A stretch of DNA of 64,000 nucleotides from assembly GCA_036874045.1 (NCBI GenBank), contig CM072343.1, forward strand, positions 5,600,001 to 5,664,000. The letters are read 5' to 3'. Shown in pieces: positions 34,249-45,973 of this stretch. The position numbers were made by a program, and so were the translations under genes. Origin of the DNA: Cymodocea nodosa. Lineage: Eukaryota; Streptophyta; Magnoliopsida; Alismatales; Cymodoceaceae. Each line of letters starts with the position of its first letter. Position 1 is the stretch's first letter. Under the pieces are notes generated by a model. That model had not been told where the DNA came from and ran no database searches. It was given only the letters and a program-made list of their open reading frames with translations.

Positions 34249-35206
34249 TTATTTTTCAGGAAATGTTTGTTGTAATCTTTCAAGATAGAGTGCTAATGAT
34301 TGTGATTTAAAATATTCTTTTTCTTTCATTTGATTTGTTTGATCATTTTTAGTCTCATTTTCAGATTCAGATTTTTCTTCATTGATTTCTATATTTTCAG
34401 ATATTACATTTTCATTATCATTTTGATTTTTGTTCTTATCCACCTTCATATTATTTTCGTCTTGAATTCTTGATGGTATATTAGTTCTAGATCTTAATGT
34501 TATACATACATCTTCTAGATTTTCGTTACTTTCTTGATGTTCTTGTATATCATTTTCATGATTATGATCTTCAACTATTTTTAGTTAAATTGCATTCTTT
34601 AAATTCTATTGCATTGATATTTTCTTTTGTTTGTATGTCTTGCAAATTATCCAGATCTGTAACATTAAAGTTTTCATTTGTGTTGTCCTGTTGCATAAAT
34701 TGTAATTTCATTGTAAACTCATCCAATGCTTTTAGTTTTCTTTCCAAATCATCTAATCTTATTGCATTCAAGTTTTGATCAATTTTCATTATGGTTTTTT
34801 CAGTTTCATAAATGATATCAATATTAGGTTCTGAATATGCTTCCTTATAGTTTAATTGGTTGACTTCTTGTTGCTGACACATAAATTGTTCCAGTTTGTC
34901 CATGTTTTGCTCTAAGCTATGCTCCAGTCTGTCATACTTATCCCAAACTTCCTTGTCTCCTAACATATTACACATTCTAAGCTGACCATTAGTTGGGTAA
35001 ACCATAGGATTCTCATACTCAGATCTATTATAGTGAAGATAATTCATTTGTTGTTCATGTGATCTAACCATCTGCAATCGTCTTAGTTTCAAACAATCAG
35101 AAATGTCGTGACCTTCCAAATTACAGAATTCACATATGCTAACTACAGGTTTTAGAAATCTTTGAGCATAAGCATATGTCATATTCTTAATTATAGAAGA
35201 AAGCAC
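34249..35206 (-). pseudogene. gypsy B 5' ORF: zinc knuckle, coiled-coil region, pol linker
   Basis: The first coding sequence after the primer site. It begins about 58 bp downstream with MLSSIIKNMTYAYAQRFLKP, and within 30 residues reaches a zinc knuckle CEFCNLEGHDISDC. After it come a Gln/Glu/Leu-rich coiled-coil-like region, a stop (34571), and the acidic linker ending LALYLERLQQTFPEK before protease. A capsid domain (PF03732 type) is missing: there is no room for it between the primer site and the knuckle. The same short layout appears in B0. Confidence 0.75.
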
Positions 35207-35264
35207 ACAACACTCCTCTTCCTATTAAAACAAAACAACACTTACAGTTGCTTAGCTTCTCAAT

Positions 35265-35281
35265 CCCCAGCAACGGTGCTA
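35265..35281 (-). other. primer binding site of gypsy B
   Basis: The minus strand reads TAGCACCGTTGCTGGGG (35265-35281), three differences at its 5' end from the A site, 7 bp from the LTR end. Confidence 0.8.
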
Positions 35282-35536
35282 GAAAACTTGTTTAGATGTG
35301 AAAGGTTAGATTAGACAATTGGTTTAATTTGTCTTTAGGCTTAAATCAATAATTACTTTTAGAAGTAATCTAACAAACTTTCACACAAATTAGATATTAA
35401 TTCCAATTTGTATTTTAACTGCAAGTGCACAGTGTATATTGTATTTGTATGCAAGTATAGGTCGATTCCACAAAGATTGAGTAAGAATTGTGTACTATTC
35501 CAGTTTTAATAATGAAATTTATGTGCTAGTAAGCAC

Positions 35537-35564
35537 TCCGTTGAGTTATGGCTAACTCAACGGA
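35537..35564. repeat. palindrome TCCGTTGAGTTA-TGGC-TAACTCAACGGA
   Basis: Perfect 12-bp arms with a 4-bp loop in the B LTR. Related GTTGAGTTA/TAACTCAAC pairs occur in B0 (37982-38045), at 720-870 and in the D LTR (18740-18810). Confidence 0.8.
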
Positions 35565-36720
35565 CTAACCTTGCGGACTTTAGTTAATTTCACGAGCCTA
35601 TCTTTCCAATTTAATACTGCTATTTACAGAGGAGTTCGGCCAACCATTGGGCAGTTCCACAGATTGTAAATAACATCAATTAAGCTCTTTAATGCTAGTT
35701 AAGATTAGATTTCTCATTAAACAACACTAACATTCAGATATTTAAAATAGTAACCATTAAATCTTTAAGTATCTAGAACGAATCAATTTCAGTAAACTGT
35801 AAAACTATTTTCTATTTTCTGAATCAAACAAACATAAAACATTCACAATACTAACAATGATAACTTTAATCACGATACAAAACAAACAATACAACACTTA
35901 AATACTAAATGTAAACATAGATAAGTTGTTGTTTTTGGTATTTTTGTTTTGATATGTTCATAAAAATGAGCGAAAGGTAAAATGTAAAAATCTCTATTGA
36001 TAGTAAATACATCTGTCACTACATGCGACGTGATTACACCACTGAAAACTTAATCACTTACAATCATGCCTCGTCTCCTTATAGAATCACGAGTCCAGAA
36101 TTGCAAGATGATCTCCTCTTCAGCATACTGGCATCAACCCGAAACCAAGGCTAGAAGCTTTACGATCTTCTGAGATATGAGTCTGTGCGTAGTGAAAATG
36201 GCTTCCCTTCCCACGATGCGATCACTCCTCACAATGGTTGTCAGACACCGTGTTTGGCTTGGAATCGACCTGACATTAGGAAAGTATCCTCACAAACCTC
36301 CAATGGTTGGTGATTATGGTGATGTTGGTGAATTGTTGGTGATGGTGTGGATGCTTTAGTGAACTTCCGATGTTGCTTATAGTTAGCGCGATCCTCCACC
36401 TCTACACACACTGCCACACACCACCAACCACACTTTCTTCATTTTTTCTCCTCTTCTTTTATATTTCTTCAATAGTAACTGCTTTTGCTTAGATGGTTAG
36501 TTGGATTTCCTTGATTCATATCGACGATGGTGATTTCTTCTTCCATCCACGAGCGAATTCCTACGTGATACGTGCAATCGTGGTTTTCCTTCGAATGTCC
36601 TATTTTTGTAACCGCTATAGTGGCATATTAGAAAATAAATGGTCCCTGGAGTTACAGATAACTCAATAGACTTACTTCATTGATTTAACTATAAAACACG
36701 TGCAATAAAGAAATAAGCTG

Positions 36721-36956
36721 CTAACATAACGCGCTACCTTAGTGTGTATTCATATAACTCAATGCGTACAATTATGCTAACTTAATGAGTTAAACATGTG
36801 CATCTCACGTGATATACTAAAGCATTTAAATTCAACACGTGCATAATTCTAACTTAATAAGTTAAGATATTTCAGATACTTAAGAACCTAACTATCTGAT
36901 GCCCAGATGCATTTCGGATAGTTAATAGATAACTTACCAAAAATCCACTTAAGTCA
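36721..36956 (-). promoter_or_regulatory. copia-like module cluster in the gypsy B LTR
   Basis: 36721-36820, reversed, matches the D module (18561-18660). 36824-36848 reversed reads TTATGCACGTGTTGAATTTA, close to TTATGCACGTGCTGAATTAA at 43532-43551 in copia F. 36911-36956 contains TTTCGGATAGTTA...GATAACTTACC...CTTAAG, the palindrome module of the C/E/F LTRs. The B0 LTR has the same order (39190-39430). The regulatory role is inferred. Confidence 0.6.
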
Positions 36957-37278
36957 TGCATTATGATTTAAACATGTGTACTCTAGGAAATAATAAAATA
37001 TTATTCTATCATTAAAAACATAAATGTCCGGTACATGCAATATAACTCTCTGAAATAACAGAAAATTTGAATACCAAGAATTTCAAAGCCTGTAATTTAC
37101 CGATAGTTCAAAAATGTACTAAATTAACATTAATTCCCTGAAATTATGCAGATTCTTTCATTAAAGCATATAATAGTGCAATTATAACATAATGGCTTAA
37201 TTCTCATATGATAAGCTAAATATTATGTAATTAACCATCATTTAACCGTTAATATTATGCACTTTTTCATTCTAAACA

Positions 37279-37732
37279 ATATGCTTCTTTATAGTTTAAT
37301 TGGTTGACTTCTTGTTGCTGACACATATATTGTTCTAGTTTGTCTATGTTTTGCTCTAAGCTGCGCTCCAGTCTGTCATACCTATCCCAAACTTTCTTGT
37401 CTCTCAACATATTACACATTCTAAGTTGACCATTAGTTGGGTAAACCATAAGATTCTCATACTCAGATCTATTATAGTGAAGATAATTCATTTGTTGTTC
37501 ATGTGATCTAACCATCTACAATCATCTCAGTTTCAAACAATCAGAAATGTCATGACATTCCAAATTACAGAATTCACATATGCTAACTATAGGTTTCAGA
37601 AATCTTTGAGTATAAGCATATGTCATATTCTCAATTATAAAAGAAAACACACAACACTCCTCTTGCTATTAAAACAAAACAGCACTCATAGTAGCTTAGC
37701 TTCTCAATCCCCGTCAACAGCACTAGAGAACT
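37279..37732 (-). pseudogene. gypsy B0 5' ORF fragment and primer site
   Basis: The same zinc-knuckle ORF as in B, from the primer site side (37711-37726, diverged) to the codons for KEAY, where the B LTR begins. The MVRSHEQQMNYLHYNRSEYE block and the coiled-coil start are nearly identical to B. Its knuckle region contains stops. The remainder of B0 would lie beyond the left end of B, outside the window. Confidence 0.8.
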
Positions 37733-39746
37733 TGTATTGATGTGAAAGGTTAGATCAGACAACTGATTTAATTTGTCTTTAGGCTTATATTAATAATTAC
37801 CTTTAGAAGTAATCTAACAAACTTTCACACAAATTAGATATTAATTCTAATTTGTATTTTAACTGCAAGTGCATAGTATATATTGTATTTGTGTGCAAGT
37901 ACAGGTTGATTCCATAGAGATTGAGTAAGAATTGTGTACTGTTCCGATTTTAATAATGAAATTTATGTGTTTAGTAAGCACTCCGTTGAGTTATAGTTAA
38001 CACAATGGACCAAGTTCGTGGAGCTATGGCTAACTCAACGAACTAACCTCGTGGACTTAAGTTAACTCCACAAGTCTATCTTTCCAGTTTAATACTACTA
38101 TTTACAAAGGAATTCGGCCAACCATTGGGCGGTTGCACAAGTTGTAAATAACATCAATTAAGCTCTTTAATGCTAGTTAATATTAGATTTATCATTAAGC
38201 AACACTAACATTCAGATATTTCAAACAGTAACCATTAACATCTTTAAGTATCTGGAACGAATCAATTTTGGTGAACTGTAAAACTATTTTCTATTTTTTT
38301 TGAATCAAACAACATAAAACATTCACAATACTAACAACGATAACATTACTCATGATACAAAACAAACAATACAACACTTAAATACTAAATATAAACATAG
38401 ATAAGTTGTTGTTTTTGGTATTTTTGTTTTGATATGTTCATGAAAATGAGCGAAAGGTGAAATGTAAAAATCTCTATCGATAGTAAAAACTTCTGTCACT
38501 ACATGCGACACGATTACACCACTGAAAACTTAATCACTTACAATCTTGCCTCCTCTCCCTATAGAATCGCGAGTCCAGAATTGTAAGATGATCTCCTCTT
38601 CAGCATACTGGCATCAACCCGAAACCAAGGCTAGAAGCTTTACGATCTCTTGAGATATGAGTCGGTGCTTAGTGAAAATGGCTTCCTTCCTATGACATGA
38701 TCACTCCTCACAGTAGTTGTTAGGCATTATGTTTGGCTTAGAATCGACCTAACATTAGGAAAGTATCCTCACAGACCTCCAATGGTTGGTGATTATGATG
38801 ATGTTGGTGATTTTTGGTGATGGTGTGGATGCTTTAGTAAACTTCTAACGCTACTTGTAGTTAGCGCGGCCCTCCACCTCTACACACACAGCCAACCCCA
38901 CTTTCTTCATTTTTTCTCCTCTTCTTTTATAATTCTTCAGTAGTAACTGCTTCTGCTTAGATGATCGGTTAGATTTCCTTCATTCATATCAACGATGGTG
39001 ATTTCTTCTTCCTTCCACGAGTGAATTCCTACGTGATACGTGCAATCGTTGTTTTCCTTCGATTGTCTTATTTCTATAACCGCTACAGTGGCATATTAGA
39101 AAATAAATGGTTTGTGGAGTTACAGATAACTCAATGGACTTACTTCGTTGATTTAACTATAAAACACATGCAATAAAGAAATAAGCTACTAACATAATGT
39201 GTTACCTTAGTGTGTATTCATGTTACTCAACACGTACCGTTATGCTAACTTAACGAGTAAAGCATGTGCATCTCACATGATATACTAAAACATTTAAATT
39301 CAACACGTGCATAATTCTAACTTAACAAGTTCAGATATTTCAAACACTTACGAACCTAACTATCCGATGCCCAGATGCATTTTGAATAGTTAACAGATAA
39401 CTTACCGAAAATCTACTTAAGTCATGCATTATGGTTTAAACACGTGTACTCTAGGAAATAACAAAATATTCTTCTATTGTTAAAAACATAACTATCCGGT
39501 ATATGCAATATAACTCTTTGAAATAACAGAAAATTCGAATACTAAGAATTTCAAAGCCTGTAATTTACCGATAGTTCAAAAATGTACTAAATTAACATTA
39601 ATTCCCTGAAATTATGCAGATTCTTTCATTAAAGCATATAACAGTGCAATTATAACATAATGACTTAATTCTCATATGACAAGCTAAATATTGTGTAATT
39701 AACCATCATTTAACCGTTAATATTATGCACTTTTTCATTCTAAACA
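37733..39746 (-). repeat. 5' LTR of gypsy B0
   Basis: 2014 bp, homologous to the B LTR along its whole length with moderate divergence. Its outer end, CATTCTAAACA, is followed by a copia primer site (39766-39777), showing that B0 lies just inside element H. Confidence 0.88.
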
Positions 39747-42700
39747 ACAATCTGACAAGAATTTAGCTCTGATACCAGTTGTAGGATCGTTGTATCACAA
39801 GAGGGGGGGTGAATTGTGTTGTTAGTAATTAAAATTACTAGCGAATAAAACAAAAGCACAAAACACTTGTAAATAAAATTATATTCTTTATAAACTTTAA
39901 AGACAGAATTTACAATATCCTTTCAACTCAATTCCCTTCTTGACGGTTTTGATATAGTAATGTTCGATATACAATTCAAATAGAAAATGAAGTCCTTATT
40001 CAAAACTAATTTTGAATTGTATAAAACCTGATCTTTATGCATGTAGCTCATTTCCTTGTTTTTGCTCAGCTTCTGTATTTCTTCTTCTCCAATTATCGAA
40101 TTTCTAGACTTCTTGCGTTTGTAGCTCCTTTTCTGAAATTGCTTGAAATTTTGAACTTCTTCTAATGTTGGAGAATTTTTCTAGATATGAATATTCAAAC
40201 TTAACTTTTCAGTTTGGGATCCGGATTGAACATTCAGACTTGGTTTTTGAGATTGAGATCCTGATTGTAATGTAGCTCGTACTCTTTATTTGTAGTCGAA
40301 CTATGTCTTCACATTCAACATGTTCATCCACTTAATCCATAATCCACGTACTAATTTTTTCTTTAATCCAAATTACTATCTTCTTGAATTTCCACTTTCT
40401 CCACTATCTTCTTGAATTTCCACTTTCGCCACTATTTAGCTTAATTCTCATATGATAAGCTAAATATTGTGCAATTAACCATCATTTAACCGTTAATATT
40501 ATGCACTTTTTCATTCTAAACAACAATTTGACAAGAATTTAGCTTTGATACCAGTTGTAGGATCGTTGTATCAAAAGAGGAGGGGTGAATTGTGTTGTTA
40601 GTAATTAAAATTACTAGCAAATAAAACAAGAGCATAAAACACTCGTAAGTAAAATTCTATTCTTTATAAACTTTAAAGACAGAATTTACAATATCCTTTC
40701 AACTCAATTCCCTTCTTGACAGTTTTGATATAGTAATGTTCGATATACAATTCAAATAGAAAATGAAGTCCTTATTCAAAACTAATTTTGAATTGTATAA
40801 AACCTGATCCTTATGCATGTAGCTCATTTCCTTGTTTTTGCTCAGCTTCTGTATCTCTTCTTCTCCAATTATCGAATTTCTAGACTTCTTGCATTTGCAG
40901 CTCCTTTTCTGAAATTGCTTGAAATTTTGAACTTCTTCTGATGTTGGAGAATTTTTCTAGATATGAATATTCAAACTTAACTTTTCAGTTTGAGATCCGA
41001 ATTGAATATTCAGACTTGGTTTTTGAGATTGAGATCCTGATTGTAATGTAGCTCGTACTCTTTATTTGTAGTCGAACTATGTCTTCACATTCAACATGTT
41101 CATCCACTTAATCCATAATCCACGTACTAATTTTTTCTTTAATCCAAATTACTATCTTCTTGAATTTCCACTTTCTCCACTATTTAGCTTAATTCTCATA
41201 TGATAAGCTGAATATTGTGTAATTAGCCATCATTTAACCGTTAATATTATGCACTTTTTCATTCTAAACAACAATCTGACAAGAATTTAGCTCTGATACC
41301 AGTTGTAGGATCGTTGTATCACAAGAGGGGGGGTGAATTGTGTTGTTAGTAATTAAAATTACTAGCAAATAAAACAAGAGCACAAAACACTCGTAAATAA
41401 AATTCTATTCTTTATAAACTTTAAAGACAGAATTTACAATATCCTTTCAACTCAATTCCCTTCTTGACGGTTTTGATATAGTAATGTTCGATATACAATT
41501 CAAATAGAAAATGATGTCCATATTCAAAACTAATTTTGAATTGTATAAAACCTGATCTTTATGCATGTAGCTCATTTCCTTCTTTTTGCTCAGCTTCTGT
41601 ATCTCTTCTTCTCCAATTATCGAATTTCTAGACTTCTTGCGTTTGTAGCTCCATTGCTTGAAATTTCGAACTTCTTCTGATGTTGGAGAATTTTTCTAGA
41701 TATGAATATTCAAACTTAACTTTTCAGTTTGGGATCCGGATTGAATATTCAGACTTGGTTTTTGAGATTGAGATCCTGATTGTAATGTAGCTCGTACTCT
41801 TTATTTGTAGTCGAACTATGTCTTCACATTCAACATGTTCATCCACTTAATCCATAATCCATAATCCACGTACTAATTTTTTCTTTAATCCAAATTACTA
41901 TCTTCTTGAATTTCCACTTTCTCCACTATTTAGCTTAATTCTCATATGATAAGCTAAATATTGTGCAATTAACCATCATTTAACCGTTAATATTATGCAC
42001 TTTTTCATTCTAAACAACAATCTGACAAGAATTTAGCTCTGATACCAGTTGTAGGATCGTTGTATCACAAGAGGGGGGGTGAATTGTATTGTTAGTAATT
42101 AAAATTACTAGCAAATAAAACAAGAGCACAAAACACTCGTAAATAAAATTCTATGTTTTATAAACTTTAAAGACAGAATTTACAATATCCTTTCAACTCA
42201 ATTCCCTTCTTGACGGTTTTGATATAGTAATGTTCGATATACAATTCAAATAGAAAATGAAGTCCTTATTCAAAACTAATTTTGAATTGTATAAACCTGA
42301 TCTTTATGCATGTAGCTCATTTCCTTCTTTTTGCTCAGCTTCTGTATCTCTTCTTCTCCAATTATCGAATTTCTAGACTTCTTGCGTTTGCAGCTCCTTT
42401 TCTGAAATTGCTTGAAATTTCAAACTTCTTCTGATGTTGGAGAATTTTTCTAAATATGAATATTCAAACTTAACTTTTCAATTTGGGATCCGGATTGAAT
42501 ATTCAGACTTGGTTTTTGAGATTGAGATCCTGATTGTAATGTAGCTCGTACTCTTTATTTGTAGTCGAACTATTTCTTCACATTCAACATGTTCATCCAC
42601 TTAATCCATAATCCATAATCCATAATCCACGTACTAATTTTTTCTTTAATCCAAATTACTGTCTTCTTGAATTTCCACTTTCTCCACTATCATTTTGAAT
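39665..42700. repeat. four tandem units of about 750 bp spanning an LTR junction
   Basis: The block 'end of B0 LTR (about 85 bp) + 33-bp leader with copia primer site + about 640 bp of H LTR' is repeated four times. TTGTAGGATCG starts at 39779, 40555, 41303 and 42049, spacings 776, 748 and 746. The units are almost identical; internal differences include a duplicated CTTCTTGAATTTCCACTTT run and small indels. Junctions between units are at ACTATTTAGCTTAATTCTCA. Confidence 0.9.
39766..39777 (-). other. primer binding site of Sirevirus H
   Basis: The minus strand reads TGGTATCAGAGC exactly, two bases from the H LTR end. Copies recur in the next three tandem units (the second with one change). 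Confidence 0.85.
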
Positions 42701-43051
42701 TTCCACGATCTCCACTCGTAGATTCACCGAAACTTTATCTTCCTAGAGTTTTGTAGACTATCTTCTAACTCTTCATTTTTGTTGAACACTTATTCTTTAA
42801 GTCCTATAAAAAATCGAACGCTTATCTATAACTCTTCGAGTTTTTGCATCTACAAAACACATGACTGAACATAGAAAACTTATCTGTTCATTAGTCCTTT
42901 TATAAAACTCGAATAGTTATCTATCCATGCATATAAAAACTTGAACAGTTATCTAACTCTTCGATTTTCATTACCAAACGCACATGGAAAACACATGACA
43001 ACTTAAAACATTAAAAACACACATGCAAATAACTTAACTATACAAGTTTTT
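42049..43051 (-). repeat. Sirevirus H 5' LTR, main part
   Basis: Starts TTGTAGGATCGTTG; reversed it matches the G LTR (53845-54833). It is interrupted at 43051 by element F; the remaining LTR head is at 53081-53192. It carries CGAATAGTTATCTA / TAACTCTTCGA motifs around 42780-42965. Confidence 0.85.
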
Positions 43052-44369
43052 TGAAAGGACCTCTAGATTTTGATAATGCAAAAATCAATGTGAGGAATCA
43101 AATTGTATTTCTCAAGCTTAACAGTTAGCAAGAGAGCAGAAGTTGATACAAACAGTTCAAAGTGTGCTGCAAGTGATAAAAAGGATTTCGGAAGATTACC
43201 AGGCTTAACTATCTAGAAGAGAAATATTTTCAGTAAGTTAACAGTCTAAGTATTCGAAAGGTAGTATAAAGCAGTAGCAACACTATTGGACAGTTAGAAG
43301 ATTAAGTATCCGAAAGTAGAAGGCTTCCGGAGAGTTAGAAAGATGGATGTATGAGGAATCGAAAAGTTACTATAGCTAACTATCCAAAACTTAAGTCATT
43401 GAATTTTCCACGTGCAGAAATCCAAACAGAAGTTTAAAAGAATAATCAGAAAGTTATTGGAGCTAACTATCTGAAATTTGAAGAGTTTCGGTGAGTTACA
43501 GGTATAACCATCTGGAACTTAAGTTAGTCTATTATGCACGTGCTGAATTAAATAAAGCAGTCGGAAACTTAATGAAGGATTTCAGAGGGTTACTCTAGCT
43601 AACTATCCGACAGTTAAATAATAGTTCAGTAAGTTACAGCTGCAAGTATCTGATTGAATGACAACTCTTATGTACGATCTGAAATCCTACATGGCAGAAA
43701 GACAATGACTTTTCAGTAAGTTACAAGTATTTTTCAGAGAGTTACATGGCTAAGCCTCCGAAAAACCTAAGAAATCGGAAGGGTATCTTAAAATACCTCC
43801 CTAAATGATAACTTACCATATTTGGGACTGAAATCTTACCAAGTATAGCAGAATACATCCATTGGAAGAAAAATATGATCATTACACATGTTTAGTATAT
43901 ATATAAGCAACAGATAGTAGAATTAGATAGCTTTTTACTCATACAAATATTTACACCAAGCTCAACAGAAGAAAGCCTTAGAGATCAAATCATCTTCAGC
44001 ATATACAGACTCAATTTTTAGAAGCTCATCACGCACTCAGCTTTGATACTTTCAAGAAAGTGTTTTACTAAAGTACATGGATCAAAACTTCAGAGAATGA
44101 TTGGTTGGAGCTGCAACCTAAAAGCTCAATTAGTTTGGTTGGTTCTTGCTTTAACCTTAAAGCAAGTGATTGTAAGTTTATGAAAGTTTAGTGAAACCCA
44201 AGTATCCCTTGGGAGTGGACTAGCCGTTAGTGGTGAACCACCTAAAATCTTGTGTGTATTATTTTTTATCGTGTGCTTGCTAATTCTCTATATCAATCAG
44301 CCATTAAATAGATAAGGAAACAAATTATTACCATTCACCCTCCCTCTGGTAAGCCATCAGTTCCTAACA
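43052..44369 (+). repeat. 5' LTR of Sirevirus F
   Basis: 1318 bp, TGAAAGGACCTC to GTTCCTAACA. Homologous, in sense direction, to the C and E LTRs. Palindrome modules with CACGTG at 43180-43760. Confidence 0.9.
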
Positions 44370-44371
44370 AT

Positions 44372-44383
44372 TGATATCAGAGC
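44372..44383 (+). other. primer binding site of Sirevirus F
   Basis: TGATATCAGAGC, one change from the copia iMet site TGGTATCAGAGC, two bases after the LTR. Confidence 0.85.
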
Positions 44384-44420
44384 AGGTTGATCTTGTTAAT
44401 AGATTTAACCATCTAAGATC

Positions 44421-45750
44421 ATGACTTTTCACACTACAGAGGGTTAGAATATCCATCGACCTCCCCTATTTGATGTTAGCAATTATAGCTATTGGAAAAA
44501 TAGGATGGAGTGTTTTCTCAAGAGTACTGATGTAAAACTCTAGAGAATGGTTGTACATGGTACACTACTTCCAATCAGTCATGAAAGTGACTGGTCTGAG
44601 GAGGATGAAAGAATCATCTAGAAGGATGCTCGTGGGCTAAACTCAATCTACTATGCACTAACTAGTGAACAGTATAACAAAATATCTACCTATAAATCTT
44701 CTCATAAGGCTTGGAAAACTCTTTGAAATCACATATGAAGGAACCAACCAAGTAAAAGATACAAAGATTAGCATTTTGTTAAGAAAATATGAATTATTCA
44801 AAATGCTTGATAAAGAAAGTATTACTGAAATGTTTTCTAGATTCATAGAAATTATAAATGAACTGAGAGGTCTTGGAAGGGACTTTTCTAATCGTGAACA
44901 GGTACAGAAGATCCTTAGAAGCCTGACAGTTGAATGGAAGCAGAAATCTACTTCCATACAAGACTCAAAATATCTAAACAATTATTCAGTTGAAGACTTG
45001 TTGGGAAATCTTCTTGCTCATGAAGTCCAAATGAAGGAATAGAAAGAAGAAGAAGGAGTCATTGAAAGAAAGGCTGAGAAAAAGAAAGAACTAGTCTTTC
45101 CTTCAATAGAAGACCAACCAAGCTCGAATGAGGAAGAAGTTTTACTATTGGCCAGAAATTTCAGAAAAATGATGAGACAAAGAGGCAAAGCCAACTTCTC
45201 AAGATCAAAAGTCCCGACATACTACAAGTGCAAAAAACTAGGACACATTCAACTTTACTATCCTTTTCAACAAGAAGAGGACAAACAAAAATGGAAGAGG
45301 AAGGATAAGAAGAAAATGGCCTTGAAAGCCACATGGGATGACAACAATTCATCTAGTAGTTCTTCAGACTCAGAGGAAGAGGCATCTGCAAACGTGTGCT
45401 TTACAGCACAAGAGGTATGTTCCACATCTCCTAATTGCTCAAAAAAGGAAAATGATGATTTAGATGTAGATAGTCTTCTTTGTACAGTAGATAAGTTATA
45501 TGTAAAATGTAAAAATTATAAGAAAGAATTAAAGAGCTTAAACTCTTATCTAGAAGATGTCTTTGCCGAATTAGAAAAAGCCCTAGTGGATAATAGGGAA
45601 TTAAAAACTAAAATGGGTAGCTATAGTTGTAAAAATTTTGATCTGAAAGAAGAAAATAAAAATTTATTATCTGAAATTACTGATTTGAAGAACACCATAT
45701 ATAAATTTACCAAAGGTGAAAACAATCTAAATAAAATCATAGGATCCTAA
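44421..45750 (+). pseudogene. Sirevirus F gag
   Basis: ATG 44421 (MTFHTTEG), then RPPLFDVSNYSYWKNRMECF, ARGLNSIYYALT, EGTNQVKDTKISILLRKYE, MFSRFIEIINELRGLG, VEDLLGNLLAHEVQ, a degraded zinc knuckle (YYKCKKLGHIQLYY, two Cys to Tyr), KKMALKATWDD, a Ser/acidic run and a coiled-coil-like spacer ending NNLNKIIGS. Stops occur early (after TTEG, in KL.RM, II.KD), after AWKTL with a frameshift, and after EVQMKE. A frame GTNKFGLGYA...GPKKI.VPKV continues to protease at 45970. Confidence 0.88.
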
Positions 45751-45973
45751 AGAACAGGAACAAATAAATTTGGCCTAGGGTATGCTATACCATAGGAAAT
45801 TTCTTACTATGGTGGAAAGATTAGATCTTACAGAGATGGGACAACTGTGTTTGTCATTAAGAAGAGATCTACTTCTATATGGCTACCAAAAGGCAACAGG
45901 TTCAATATACAAAGGACTAACACTAATGGACCCAAGAAAATATAGGTACCAAAAGTCTTAATTTCAACATGAT

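Larger units (their letters stand above)
30814..37278 (-). mobile_element. gypsy element B, main part (rest at 1-1547)
   Basis: Minus-strand Ty3/gypsy element split by A. 5' LTR 35289-37278, primer site 35265-35281, zinc-knuckle ORF, protease, RT, RNase H and integrase in normal pol order; its integrase end and 3' region are at 1-1547 and its 3' LTR is outside the window. Its right end abuts a gag fragment of B0 at 37279, as expected for an insertion of B into B0. Confidence 0.88.
35289..37278 (-). repeat. 5' LTR of gypsy B
   Basis: 1990 bp, plus-strand ends TGTTTAGATGTG and CATTCTAAACA (inverted terminal TGTTTAGA/TCTAAACA). Homologous to 37733-39746. It carries a perfect 12-bp-arm palindrome at 35537-35564 and copia-like modules at 36721-36956. 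Small frames inside (for example 36177-36359) are not genes. Confidence 0.9.

Noticed and set aside
36177-36359. 60-codon ORF in the B LTR
   Set aside because: The B0 LTR copy at about 38650-38830 has indels and stops in the same place; no sign of selection.
39665-42700. CRISPR-like regular repeats
   Set aside because: Units are about 750 bp, contiguous and made of LTR sequence; there are no spacers and this is plant DNA.
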